6,672 nt of DNA from Sulfuricella sp. (GCA_030696235.1 JAUYSN010000006.1:1-6672); one strand, 5' to 3'; counted from the first letter of the stretch, positions 1-5,317 are shown. The notes: generated by a model not told the origin, from the letters alone. Made by a program: numbers and translations.

Positions 1-1
1 C

Positions 2-229
2 CAGCTTGAGGCGCTCGTACAGCAATGGCTGGGGGAACTGGGCGGCAAACAGCGCTGCGTGGTAGAGCGGCGCTTCGGTCTGAACGGCCACCCAATCCAC
101 ACCCTGGGAAAGGTTGCTGAAACCCTCGAAATCACCCGAGAGCGGGTGCGCCAGATTCAGCTTGAAGCGCTGCAATCCCTGCGCCACATCCTCATGCGCA
201 ACGGCATTTCGAAAGAAATATTATTCTGA
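2..229 (+). CDS. rpoS: RNA polymerase sigma factor RpoS, C-terminal end (partial)
   Basis: This is the last 75 codons of a sigma-70 family protein; the start lies left of the window. What remains is sigma region 4, which contacts the promoter -35 element. The helix-turn-helix is visible, with the family hallmark ITRERVRQIQLEAL around residues 48-61 of the fragment, preceded by RRFGLNGHPIHTL. The short tail NGISKEILF fits RpoS, the stationary-phase and general-stress sigma factor, better than RpoD, whose end usually runs on differently after region 4. It stops at TGA 227-229 and is followed 63 bp later by a strong terminator, so it is probably the last gene of its transcript. RpoS rather than another group-2 sigma factor is likely but rests on only the C-terminal quarter. 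No frameshift is seen. Confidence 0.85.
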   Translation, partial: QLEALVQQWLGELGGKQRCVVERRFGLNGHPIHTLGKVAETLEITRERVRQIQLEALQSLRHILMRNGISKEILF

Positions 230-292
230 CCAAAGCTGGTGTGACCGCTAGCAAGCAAACCTCAAATATCCGGACCAGGTAAGCTTGCGGCA

Positions 293-330
293 AGCATAAA
301 GAACCCCGGCATGCCGGGGTTCTTTATGCT
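293..330 (+). terminator. Perfect 38-bp palindromic terminator after rpoS
   Basis: The sequence is a perfect inverted repeat centred between 311 and 312. The inner GC-rich stem (AACCCCGGC/GCCGGGGTT) is flanked by AAAG/CTTT, so a T-containing tract follows the stem on both strands. It lies between rpoS and the gcvR-like gene and most likely ends the rpoS transcript. The symmetry would let it also act on leftward transcription, although no leftward gene is seen here. A small GCTTG/CAAGC hairpin (283-295) overlaps its left foot. Confidence 0.85.
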
Positions 331-416
331 CTCCCGATGCACCCCCATTCTCACTAGCACATTATCGTTTTGGGCATTACACTGGAGCCCATTCAACCTT
401 TGCATTTCAGCAACCC

Positions 417-962
417 ATGACCATAGACACTCAAAACAATTATCTGGTGATCACCGCTTCAGGCGAAGACAAAATCGGTCTCGTCGACCGGCTTTCGAGC
501 AAGATCGCCGAGAGCGGATGCAATATCGAAGAAAGCCGCATGGCCGTATTGGGCGGACAGTTCGCCCTGATCATGCTGCTTTCCGGCCCATGGAACGCGC
601 TTTCCAAGCTCGAAGGGCAAATGGGGTCGCTGGGCGATCAGTTAGGGCTCTCTATCATCCACAAACGAACCCAGCAACGGGAACGGACGCAACCGGTGAT
701 TCCCTACAGGGTGGAAGTGGTGGCCATGGATCATCCCGGCATCGTTCGCAACCTGGCTGCTTTCTTCTCCAGGAACGGCATCAATATCGAGGAACTCCAG
801 ACCGACACGTACCCGGCGCCACACACCGGCACATCGATGTTTTCCGTCACCATGACGGTAGGCATTCATGCCGACGTCCACATTCCCACCCTGCGTGGAA
901 ATTTCCTCGATTACTGCGACGACCTGAATCTGGACGCGAGCTTCGAACCCGCACGGGTGTAA
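417..962 (+). CDS. gcvR: GcvR-like regulator with two ACT domains
   Basis: The 181-aa protein consists of two ACT domains, at about residues 9-85 and 97-177. The first is close to E. coli GcvR: NYLVITASGEDKIGLVDRL, then GCNIEESRMAVLGGQF and IMLLSGPWNAL. The second opens with YRVEVVAMDHPGIVRNLAAFF and GINIEELQT. ACT domains bind small ligands, usually amino acids. In E. coli, GcvR binds GcvA to repress the glycine cleavage operon gcvTHP when glycine is low. There is no DNA-binding motif, as expected for the family. No GcvA partner lies in the window, so the target here is an inference. The ATG at 417 is chosen because homology begins within eight residues of it; no good Shine-Dalgarno precedes it. 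It could serve a different amino-acid-sensing role, since this family is often annotated only as an ACT-domain protein. Confidence 0.85.
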   Translation: MTIDTQNNYLVITASGEDKIGLVDRLSSKIAESGCNIEESRMAVLGGQFALIMLLSGPWNALSKLEGQMGSLGDQLGLSIIHKRTQQRERTQPVIPYRVEVVAMDHPGIVRNLAAFFSRNGINIEELQTDTYPAPHTGTSMFSVTMTVGIHADVHIPTLRGNFLDYCDDLNLDASFEPARV

Positions 963-1072
963 TGCCTGGCTACTGAGGTAAGCTGAAAAAAATGGACATC
1001 TGGCCCACTGGAAATCAAAACGACACGAACTGATGCAACCGGTGCTCGTTGGGGGAATAGATGGGGCGAGGC

Positions 1073-1108
1073 GTAATCGGTCATCTTAGTAGATGAATGA
1101 CTGGTTAC
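1073..1108 (+). other. Long imperfect hairpin downstream of gcvR
   Basis: Arms at 1073-1084 (GTAATCGGTCAT) and 1097-1108 (ATGACTGGTTAC) can form 12 consecutive pairs as + strand RNA, two of them G-U, around a 12-nt loop. On the - strand the same two positions become C/A mismatches, so a + strand RNA fold is favoured. The hairpin begins 110 bp past the gcvR stop and is followed by CTTTCT rather than a clean U run. It may be the gcvR 3' end or a processing site. The rest of 963-1155 shows no gene. Confidence 0.4.
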
Positions 1109-1155
1109 CTTTCTGCATGAAGATATTTCTACTGCGTAGCAATACCCAAAATGAA

Positions 1156-1181
1156 AAGGGCCTACATCTCTGTAGACCCTT
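1156..1181 (-). terminator. Terminator of the tRNA-Arg transcript
   Basis: Read on the - strand this is an 11-bp stem (AAGGGTCTACA / TGTAGGCCCTT, one U-G pair) with a GAGA loop, followed by TTCATTTT. It starts nine bases past the CCA end of tRNA-Arg. On the + strand the U-G pair becomes a C/A mismatch, which supports the - strand reading. Confidence 0.75.
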
Positions 1182-1189
1182 CTCTTTAC

Positions 1190-1266
1190 TGGTGCGCCCG
1201 AACGGATTCGAACCGCTGACCCCTTGGTTCGTAGCCAAGTACTCTATCCAGCTGAGCTACGGGCGC
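1190..1266 (-). tRNA. tRNA-Arg (anticodon ACG)
   Basis: This is a 77-nt cloverleaf with an encoded CCA (1190-1192). The seven acceptor pairs are GCGCCCG (1260-1266) with CGGGCGC (1194-1200). The D arm carries GCTC, AGCTGGATA and GAGT. The anticodon stem-loop is CTTGG-CTACGAA-CCAAG, with the ACG anticodon at 1230-1232. The T loop is the canonical TTCGAAT. In bacteria A34 of this tRNA is normally changed to inosine by TadA, so it reads CGU, CGC and CGA. It has its own promoter 14 bp upstream and its own terminator. Confidence 0.97.
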
Positions 1267-1280
1267 GTTGTGAAGGCGAT

Positions 1281-1309
1281 ATTATATGATAAAAACCGCC
1301 ATCAAACAA
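1281..1309 (-). promoter_or_regulatory. tRNA-Arg promoter, overlapping the tRNA-Ser terminator
   Basis: On the - strand there is a perfect -10 box TATAAT (1281-1286), a 17-bp spacer and a -35-like TTGTTT (1304-1309, three of six matches). The expected start is near 1274, about eight bases before the mature tRNA 5' end. The bases after the -10 (ATCGCC) are GC-rich, as in growth-rate or stringently controlled stable RNA promoters. The -35 box falls in the loop, and partly in the upstream arm, of the tRNA-Ser terminator hairpin. Confidence 0.7.
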
Positions 1310-1315
1310 TGGCGG
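1291..1315 (-). terminator. tRNA-Ser terminator using the tRNA 3' end
   Basis: On the - strand CCGCCAT (1309-1315), a six-base loop and ATGGCGG (1296-1302) form a 7-bp GC-rich stem, followed at once by TTTTTAT. This is a compact intrinsic terminator. Its first arm consists of the last two acceptor bases, the discriminator G and the CCA of tRNA-Ser plus one base, so the hairpin and the tRNA acceptor stem compete for the same bases. Confidence 0.75.
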
Positions 1316-1402
1316 AGAGAGAGGGATTCGAACCCTCGGTAAGGCTATAAACCCTACGCTCCCTTAGCAGGGGAGTACCTTCGACCACTCGGCCATCTCT
1401 CC
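1310..1402 (-). tRNA. tRNA-Ser (anticodon GCU)
   Basis: This is a 93-nt class II tRNA with an encoded CCA (1310-1312). Acceptor pairs are GGAGAGA (1396-1402) with TCTCTCC (1314-1320), and the discriminator is G. The anticodon stem-loop is CTCCC-CTGCTAA-GGGAG with GCT at 1366-1368, reading AGC and AGU. A long variable arm, as expected for serine, runs from about GCGTAGGG to CCTTAC. The T loop is TTCGAAT. It lies 44 bp after the lysC stop in the same direction and has its own promoter, so it may be made both alone and by read-through from lysC. Confidence 0.97.
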
Positions 1403-1412
1403 GAAGTGCGCA

Positions 1413-1441
1413 AGGATACCGTCTTAAGCCCAAAAGGTCAA
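1413..1441 (-). promoter_or_regulatory. tRNA-Ser promoter just after the lysC stop
   Basis: On the - strand there is a -35 box TTGACC (1436-1441, five of six), a 17-bp spacer and a -10 box TATCCT (1413-1418, four of six). A GC-rich discriminator, TGCGCAC, follows. The -35 box begins five bases after the lysC stop codon. Initiation would be near 1406, about four bases before the mature tRNA 5' end. Confidence 0.7.
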
Positions 1442-1446
1442 ACCGC

Positions 1447-1929
1447 TTAGGCCCCCTGCTCCAGGCCGAACGCCTTGTGCAGCACGCGAACAGCCAGCTC
1501 CATGTATTTCTCGTCGATCACCACCGAAATCTTGATTTCGGAGGTGGAAATCATCTGGATGTTGATCCCTTCTTCCGCCAGAGTCCTGAACATGTTGCTG
1601 GCGATCCCGGCATGGGATCGCATGCCGACGCCGATCACGGAGACCTTGGCGATGCGGTCGTCACCGGAAATCTCACGGGCGCCGATGTGGGATTGCACGC
1701 CTTTCAGCACCTCCAGCGCTTTTTTGTATTCGTTGCGGTGAACGGTGAAGGTGAAGTCGGTGGTACCGTCCGCGCCGACGTTCTGGATGATCATGTCCAC
1801 GTCGATATTGGCTTCGCCGACTGGCCCGAGGATCTGGTAGGCAATGCCGGGGCGATCCGGTACGCCGAGCACGGTAATTTTTGCCTCATCGCGGTTGAAC
1901 GCGATACCCGAAATAATCGCTTGTTCCAT
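1447..1929 (-). CDS. Putative internal start: aspartokinase beta subunit
   Basis: Met249 of LysC (ATG 1927-1929) is followed by [22 protein letters not shown] and both ACT domains, giving a 160-aa in-frame product. A GAGGA sequence (1940-1944) lies ten bases before this ATG, slightly long for a Shine-Dalgarno. In Corynebacterium glutamicum and Bacillus subtilis, lysC is translated also from an internal start at the equivalent place, giving alpha2beta2 enzymes; the C. glutamicum beta subunit begins with a similar MEEAVLTGVA sequence. Two translation products here are therefore plausible but inferred. Confidence 0.5.
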   Translation of the reverse strand: MEQAIISGIAFNRDEAKITVLGVPDRPGIAYQILGPVGEANIDVDMIIQNVGADGTTDFTFTVHRNEYKKALEVLKGVQSHIGAREISGDDRIAKVSVIGVGMRSHAGIASNMFRTLAEEGINIQMISTSEIKISVVIDEKYMELAVRVLHKAFGLEQGA

Positions 1930-2673
1930 TTTGTCATTTTCCTCAAAGGTGATCAGAGTACCCTCCCCTTCGTCATCGAAGCTGGAAAGCACGCGCAACT
2001 TGACCTTGTACTTGCCGGCAAATTCCACCGAACGGATTTGCAGCACTTTGGAGCCGAGGCTCGCCATCTCCAGCATTTCCTCGAAGGTGATGGTCTTGAG
2101 CCGGCGCGCTTCAGGCACGAGGCGCGGGTCGGTCGTGTAGACGCCGTCCACATCGGTGTAGATCTGGCACTCGTCGGCCTTCAGCGCCGCTGCCAGCGCC
2201 ACGCCGGTGGTGTCGGAACCGCCGCGACCGAGGGTAGTGATGTTGCCTTTTTCGTCCACACCCTGGAAACCCGCCACCACGACCACGTAGCCTGCATCTA
2301 GGTCGGCGCGCATGTTGTGTTCTTCGATGTCGAGGATGCGCGCCTTGGAGTGCGCGCTGTCGGTGATGATCTTGACCTGGGATCCGGTGTAGCTCCGCGC
2401 CTTCAACCCCAGTTCCATCAGTGCCATGGAAAGCAGCGCAATCGTCACCTGCTCGCCGGTGGAGAGCAGCACGTCCATTTCACGCAGATCGGGGTTGGGT
2501 TGAACTTCCTTGGCCAAAGCAATCAGGCGGTTAGTCTCGCCGCTCATGGCGGAAACAACGACTACGACCTGATGGCCAAGCATCTTGAATTTAGCTACGC
2601 GCTGGGCAACATTCTTGATTCGCTCGGGGTTGCCGACCGACGTGCCGCCATATTTCTGAACAATCAGTGCCAT
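1447..2673 (-). CDS. lysC: Aspartokinase (lysine/threonine pathway)
   Basis: This 408-aa enzyme phosphorylates aspartate with ATP, the first step toward lysine, threonine, methionine and diaminopimelate. The kinase domain (about 1-245) opens with the signature KYGGTSVG (7-14) and includes [15 protein letters not shown] and [14 protein letters not shown]. Two regulatory ACT domains follow: one from about 265 ([16 protein letters not shown]), then one from about 345 ([19 protein letters not shown], with [11 protein letters not shown]). These normally bind the feedback inhibitors. Length is typical of monofunctional LysC. An in-frame ATG at 2787 would add 38 residues unlike the family. ATG 2671-2673 is chosen instead because [10 protein letters not shown] is the family N-terminus and AGGTG lies five bases upstream. 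There is no terminator between its TAA and tRNA-Ser. A promoter and repeat element lie upstream. Confidence 0.97.
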   Translation of the reverse strand: MALIVQKYGGTSVGNPERIKNVAQRVAKFKMLGHQVVVVVSAMSGETNRLIALAKEVQPNPDLREMDVLLSTGEQVTIALLSMALMELGLKARSYTGSQVKIITDSAHSKARILDIEEHNMRADLDAGYVVVVAGFQGVDEKGNITTLGRGGSDTTGVALAAALKADECQIYTDVDGVYTTDPRLVPEARRLKTITFEEMLEMASLGSKVLQIRSVEFAGKYKVKLRVLSSFDDEGEGTLITFEENDKMEQAIISGIAFNRDEAKITVLGVPDRPGIAYQILGPVGEANIDVDMIIQNVGADGTTDFTFTVHRNEYKKALEVLKGVQSHIGAREISGDDRIAKVSVIGVGMRSHAGIASNMFRTLAEEGINIQMISTSEIKISVVIDEKYMELAVRVLHKAFGLEQGA

Positions 2674-2707
2674 TGCACACCTGCAAAAAATTAATGATTT
2701 TAATTCA

Positions 2708-2736
2708 ATTATGGAAAGATGACGAGCACATGACAA
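2708..2736 (-). promoter_or_regulatory. Likely lysC promoter
   Basis: On the - strand TTGTCA (2731-2736, five of six to the -35 consensus), a 17-bp spacer and CATAAT (2708-2713, five of six to the -10 consensus) form a good sigma-70 promoter. Transcription would start near 2701, giving a leader of roughly 28 nt. The -35 box lies inside the promoter-proximal copy of a 13-bp tandem repeat. Confidence 0.65.
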
Positions 2737-2759
2737 ATTCACATGACAAATTCTCGTCA
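2720..2759. repeat. 13-bp tandem repeat framed by 7-bp inverted repeat
   Basis: Two perfect, adjacent copies of CACATGACAAATT occupy 2727-2739 and 2740-2752. They are enclosed exactly by TGACGAG (2720-2726) and CTCGTCA (2753-2759), which are inverted repeats of each other. The element covers the -35 box and part of the spacer of the lysC promoter. It therefore looks like an operator, or a promoter duplication, controlling lysC. Confidence 0.7.
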
Positions 2760-2876
2760 AAGAAATTGATAAATATCGGGTCGCCACCCTTAAGCCCCCC
2801 CATGAAACCCAATGTCATTATTATTGTGTATTATTTAAAATAAGCGTGATAAGATTATGCGCAGAACTAGTGGTTT

Positions 2877-2900
2877 CCCCTATCTAACGATAAGGGTTTT
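2877..2900. other. Hairpin in the leader of the HTH gene
   Basis: CCCCTATC (2877-2884), loop TAAC and GATAAGGG (2889-2896) form an 8-position stem with one C/A mismatch on the + strand, followed by TTTT (2897-2900). On the - strand the mismatch becomes U-G but no U run follows. A palindromic TACGTA (2900-2905) abuts it. It could be an attenuator or an operator for the HTH gene. The rest of the 262-bp spacer 2674-2935 is AT-rich; no confident + strand promoter was found. Confidence 0.35.
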
Positions 2901-2935
2901 ACGTAGGGCCTTTATTAATCATTCACACTAACGCC

Positions 2936-3232
2936 ATGAAAATATTCGAAAATATCATAAACCCGCGAGAAATCCGGCGGAAGCTTGGTCTGAACCAGCA
3001 GGAGTTCTGGACCCAAATCGGCGTAACCCAAAGTGGCGGATCCCGCTATGAAAGCGGTCGCAACATGCCGAAACCGGTCAGGGAGTTGCTGCGCCTCGTC
3101 CATGTGGAGCAGCTTGACTTGGCTCGGATCAAAAAAGAAGACTTTGAAATCGTTGGCCTCCTGAAGGAAGAGCAACCGGATTTGTATAAAAGCCTGAAAA
3201 AAGCGGTTCGCGCCAAGAAAAAAGAATCTTGA
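2936..3232 (+). CDS. XRE-type helix-turn-helix protein
   Basis: This is a small, charged 98-aa protein. Residues 9-55 form a Cro/C1-like HTH: REIRRKLGLNQQEFWTQIG gives helices 1-2, TQSGGSRYESGRNMP the recognition helix and the usual turn, and PVRELLRL the following helix. The C-terminal part (about 58-98) is helical and ends in the basic tail KKAVRAKKKES. It should bind DNA as a dimer, but its target is unknown. There is no toxin, phage or restriction gene beside it. It is divergent from lysC across a 262-bp spacer that contains the lysC tandem repeat, so regulation of itself or of lysC is possible but unproven. The start at 2936 lacks a clear Shine-Dalgarno; homology-like sequence begins by residue 9. 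It converges on the radical SAM gene with only 8 bp between stops. Confidence 0.8.
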   Translation: MKIFENIINPREIRRKLGLNQQEFWTQIGVTQSGGSRYESGRNMPKPVRELLRLVHVEQLDLARIKKEDFEIVGLLKEEQPDLYKSLKKAVRAKKKES

Positions 3233-3240
3233 GCCAGTAG

Positions 3241-4092
3241 CTAGCCGTTCAGCTTTACCGCAATACCCTGCTCCTCGATCTCAGCCGCGAGATTCAACAT
3301 CCACTCTTGCGGCAATGCCGACAAGCGCGCCGCTTCGGGTTGCATCGAAGGGCGCGCGAGGCCGTATAACAGCACGCCCCGCAATGGCACTTCTTCAGCC
3401 TGCAGCCGGCCGATAAATTTCAGATAAGCCTCCCGCTCGATATCTGCGGGAGGCTGTCCGTCGAACTCAAAAACACAGGTTTGCAGCCAAGTCGGGCATA
3501 ACAGCGCAGCCGTCCGCAAATTATCATGCATTTTTTCTACCGTCTGACGACTACTGTTAATCCTGCGCATCCCATTCGCCGTGGCGCTGTCCAGCTTGAA
3601 CCACACCTCTCCGCCCAGCCGAGCCATTTTTCGCAAGCCTTCCTTGACCTTGACGCGCTGAATCAGGCTGCCGTTGGTGATCAACACCAGCTTGATCTTT
3701 CCGATCAGGTCGAATTCCGCCATGATCTCGCCGATCAAATCGACAACCTGGACGAACTCCTTGGCACTGGTCGGTTCGCCGTTGCCAGACAGGGCGATAT
3801 CGTTAAGCCGCCGCACCTCGGCCGGCACCCGTCGTTGCATGAAATCGCCTTGGAGCAATTCCCGCAGAAAACCGCGCAACTCCCCTGCCAGCTTTTCCAG
3901 GTCAACCTCAGGTGCGCCGCCGCGCTTAAGGTCGGGTACCTGACAATAAATGCAGCGCCAGTTACAGGCATTGTTGGTATTGAGGTTGATCCCCACTGAA
4001 ACGCCACCAGCACGGCGCGAGATCGCCGGATAGACATAGGTCAGGCCCGCGCTGTCGCGGTCATGGTCATAAACATTCAGCACTTGGGACAT
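3241..4092 (-). CDS. Radical SAM protein of unknown substrate
   Basis: The 283-aa protein has the radical SAM [4Fe-4S] motif C-x3-C-x2-C at Cys43, Cys47 and Cys50 (CNWRCIYC). SGNGEPT follows at about 102-108; its GE contacts the SAM amino group in this superfamily. LVLITNGS and VWFKLDSA are further core strands. The GEPT form recalls the COG0731/TYW1-like branch of Fe-S oxidoreductases rather than QueE, whose N-terminus is different. No second Fe-S domain or SPASM motif is visible. It is divergent from queD across 96 bp, which invites but does not prove a link to deazaguanine or tRNA modification. Its ATG has no Shine-Dalgarno, and a TAAAAT -10-like box (4100-4105) lies so close that the mRNA could be leaderless. 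On the - strand a T-rich stretch follows the stop, inside the HTH gene. Confidence 0.85.
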   Translation of the reverse strand: MSQVLNVYDHDRDSAGLTYVYPAISRRAGGVSVGINLNTNNACNWRCIYCQVPDLKRGGAPEVDLEKLAGELRGFLRELLQGDFMQRRVPAEVRRLNDIALSGNGEPTSAKEFVQVVDLIGEIMAEFDLIGKIKLVLITNGSLIQRVKVKEGLRKMARLGGEVWFKLDSATANGMRRINSSRQTVEKMHDNLRTAALLCPTWLQTCVFEFDGQPPADIEREAYLKFIGRLQAEEVPLRGVLLYGLARPSMQPEAARLSALPQEWMLNLAAEIEEQGIAVKLNG

Positions 4093-4143
4093 AGCGCAGA
4101 TTTTAAGGCTTCGCCTTCCACAGCGCCAACAAATTCAGCGCAA

Positions 4144-4152
4144 TGGTATAAT
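4144..4152 (+). promoter_or_regulatory. Extended -10 promoter for queD
   Basis: TGGTATAAT (4144-4152) is a perfect -10 box with the TGn extension. No good -35 box is found at 16-18 bp upstream, which is normal for extended -10 promoters. A start near 4159 would leave about 30 nt of leader before the queD ATG. Confidence 0.6.
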
Positions 4153-4188
4153 CCACCGGGAATTGACCACCACCCTTGGCCCTCCAAT

Positions 4189-4638
4189 ATGCTGATCACG
4201 CGCAGACTCGAATTCGATGCCGGCCACCGCATCCCGCACCATAAAAGCCAGTGCCGTCATCTGCACGGCCATCGTTACGCCATCGAGATCAGCCTGTCCG
4301 GCAGCATCATCGATACGCCCGGCTCGTCGGAAGAAGGCATGGTCATGGACTTTACCGACGTCAAGACCATCGCCCAGAAGCATGTGGTGGAACCGTGGGA
4401 TCACGCCTTTCTGGTTTATGCCGGCGACACCGTCGTTGCCGATTTCCTGGGATCGCTTGAAGGGCACAAGACCGTCGTGCTCGACTGCGTGCCCACCGCT
4501 GAAAACCTTGCCGCCAAAGCATTCCAGATTCTGGAACTGGCCTACCGCGACACCTATGGCAACAATCTGCGCCTTGAACGGGTGCGGATTTACGAAACGC
4601 CGAACAATTGGGCGGATGCGGTAAGAGGGGAAATCTGA
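4189..4638 (+). CDS. queD: 6-carboxytetrahydropterin synthase QueD
   Basis: This 149-aa PTPS/QueD-family enzyme converts dihydroneopterin triphosphate to 6-carboxytetrahydropterin, the second step toward preQ0 and queuosine in tRNA. Zinc ligands are visible as His13 (FDAGHRIPHH) and His26/His28 (CRHLHGH). The catalytic Cys22 lies in the same motif. Asp71-His72 (EPWDHAFL) complete the proton relay, and Glu136 (VRIYETPNN) matches the pterin-binding glutamate. At 149 aa it is longer than the E. coli enzyme (about 120), with extra residues between the core strands. The reading frame is open back to 4063, but that would overlap the radical SAM gene. ATG 4189 is chosen because MLITRRLEFDAGH matches the family start and the promoter at 4144 lies before it. 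The Shine-Dalgarno is weak. queC and queE are not in the window. Confidence 0.93.
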   Translation: MLITRRLEFDAGHRIPHHKSQCRHLHGHRYAIEISLSGSIIDTPGSSEEGMVMDFTDVKTIAQKHVVEPWDHAFLVYAGDTVVADFLGSLEGHKTVVLDCVPTAENLAAKAFQILELAYRDTYGNNLRLERVRIYETPNNWADAVRGEI

Positions 4639-4673
4639 CCGGCCGCGGGGTGATATTCAGCCCTTAGCGCAGC

Positions 4674-4997
4674 CTATCCCCAGATTTCCGGCGGCACGCA
4701 AAGCCTCGCCACCGGCACGTCACCCAGCAGGTGTTCGTCGACAATCGCAGCAACGTCTTCCTTGAGCACGGGGCCATACATGACCCCCTCGGGGTAGACC
4801 AGCACATGAGGGCCGTTGCACGGGCCAAGGCAGCCAGTCATGGTGAGGCGGAACTTCTCGCCCAGATTGCGCTTCTGGAACTCGAACATGAATTCGTCCA
4901 GCACTTCGCCGCACCCGCTTTGACTGCACGATCCGCGCGGATGACCGGGGCCGCGGCTCTGGGTGCAGACGAAGATATGTTTCAAAGGCTTTGCCAT
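4674..4997 (-). CDS. Thioredoxin-fold [2Fe-2S] ferredoxin
   Basis: The 107-aa protein is of the Shethna/Clostridium pasteurianum 2Fe-2S ferredoxin family. Cysteines fall at 11, 24, 29, 56, 60 and 99; 11, 24, 56 and 60 have the spacing of the cluster ligands in that family, with the last two in the motif TGCLGPCNGP (54-63). Such proteins are often encoded with nif or fix genes and carry electrons or protect nitrogenase. Here it is the third gene after fixC and fixX, 29 bp past the fixX stop, so co-transcription is likely. ATG 4995-4997 is chosen because AGGAG sits six bases upstream; the open frame extends further upstream but overlaps fixX. It converges on queD with 35 bp between stops and no convincing terminator. 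Confidence 0.88.
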   Translation of the reverse strand: MAKPLKHIFVCTQSRGPGHPRGSCSQSGCGEVLDEFMFEFQKRNLGEKFRLTMTGCLGPCNGPHVLVYPEGVMYGPVLKEDVAAIVDEHLLGDVPVARLCVPPEIWG

Positions 4998-5026
4998 GAT
5001 TTCTCCTGTAATGTGCTTTACCGATA

Positions 5027-5317
5027 TCAACCGAACTTGAACAGAACCCCATAGCCGCCGCGCGGGTACTCCCAGTCCACATTGCGGTAATCGTCGCAGA
5101 TGATGCGGCAGGTGCCGCATTCCAGGCAGCCGTCGGTGATCAGCACCACCTTGCCGTTACCCTCCAGCGTGTAGCAGCCAGCCGGACAGCAAACGGTACA
5201 CTGCTGGGTCTTGCATTCGTATTCGCAGATATCCGGCTTGAAGATTTTTACGTGAGGCCGTTCGGCATCCACCCGGTAGCGGTTCTGAAACAGTTTCTCT
5301 TCGACTTTGACTATCAT
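5027..5317 (-). CDS. fixX: FixX, ferredoxin-like subunit of FixABCX
   Basis: The 96-aa protein matches the FixX family. By family knowledge it takes low-potential electrons from FixC and passes them to ferredoxin or flavodoxin for nitrogenase. Ten cysteines are visible: 31, 35, 40, 43, 44 and 48 in the first half, then the C-x2-C-x2-C-x3-C set at 64, 67, 70 and 74 ([11 protein letters not shown]), enough for two [4Fe-4S] clusters. The ending [16 protein letters not shown] is typical of the family. Its ATG overlaps the fixC stop as ATGA, and GGAGGG lies seven bases upstream, inside fixC, so translation is probably coupled. A TTG five codons earlier is less likely as a start because it lies within the Shine-Dalgarno region. 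Confidence 0.95.
   Translation of the reverse strand: MIVKVEEKLFQNRYRVDAERPHVKIFKPDICEYECKTQQCTVCCPAGCYTLEGNGKVVLITDGCLECGTCRIICDDYRNVDWEYPRGGYGVLFKFG

Noticed and set aside
311..976. 221-aa open frame on the + strand
   Set aside because: It begins in the rpoS terminator and is an out-of-frame shadow of the gcvR gene.
1093..1350. 85-aa open frame on the + strand
   Set aside because: It runs antisense through the tRNA-Arg gene and into tRNA-Ser and has no recognisable protein features.
1477..2301. 274-aa open frame on the + strand
   Set aside because: It is antisense to lysC; its composition is that of a mirror frame of a GC-rich gene, and lysC is certain.
2674..2787. Longer lysC start adding 38 residues
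   Set aside because: The extension is unlike the family, overlaps the promoter and repeat, and the family start with Shine-Dalgarno is at 2673.
3385..3399. Sigma-54-like TGGCAC with GC ten bases later, + strand
   Set aside because: It lies inside the radical SAM coding region, about 800 bp from the next + strand gene, and the -12 half is poor (CAGC for TTGC).
3241..4092. Radical SAM protein as QueE
   Set aside because: Its N-terminus and GNGEPT motif do not match QueE; adjacency to queD alone is not enough for that name.
4063..4188. Longer queD start
   Set aside because: It would overlap the radical SAM gene and lie before the extended -10 promoter; conserved sequence begins at 4189.
4639..4673. 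Possible bidirectional terminator between queD and the ferredoxin gene
   Set aside because: Only a bulged GGGG/CCCC pairing with a long loop can be drawn and there is no T tract.
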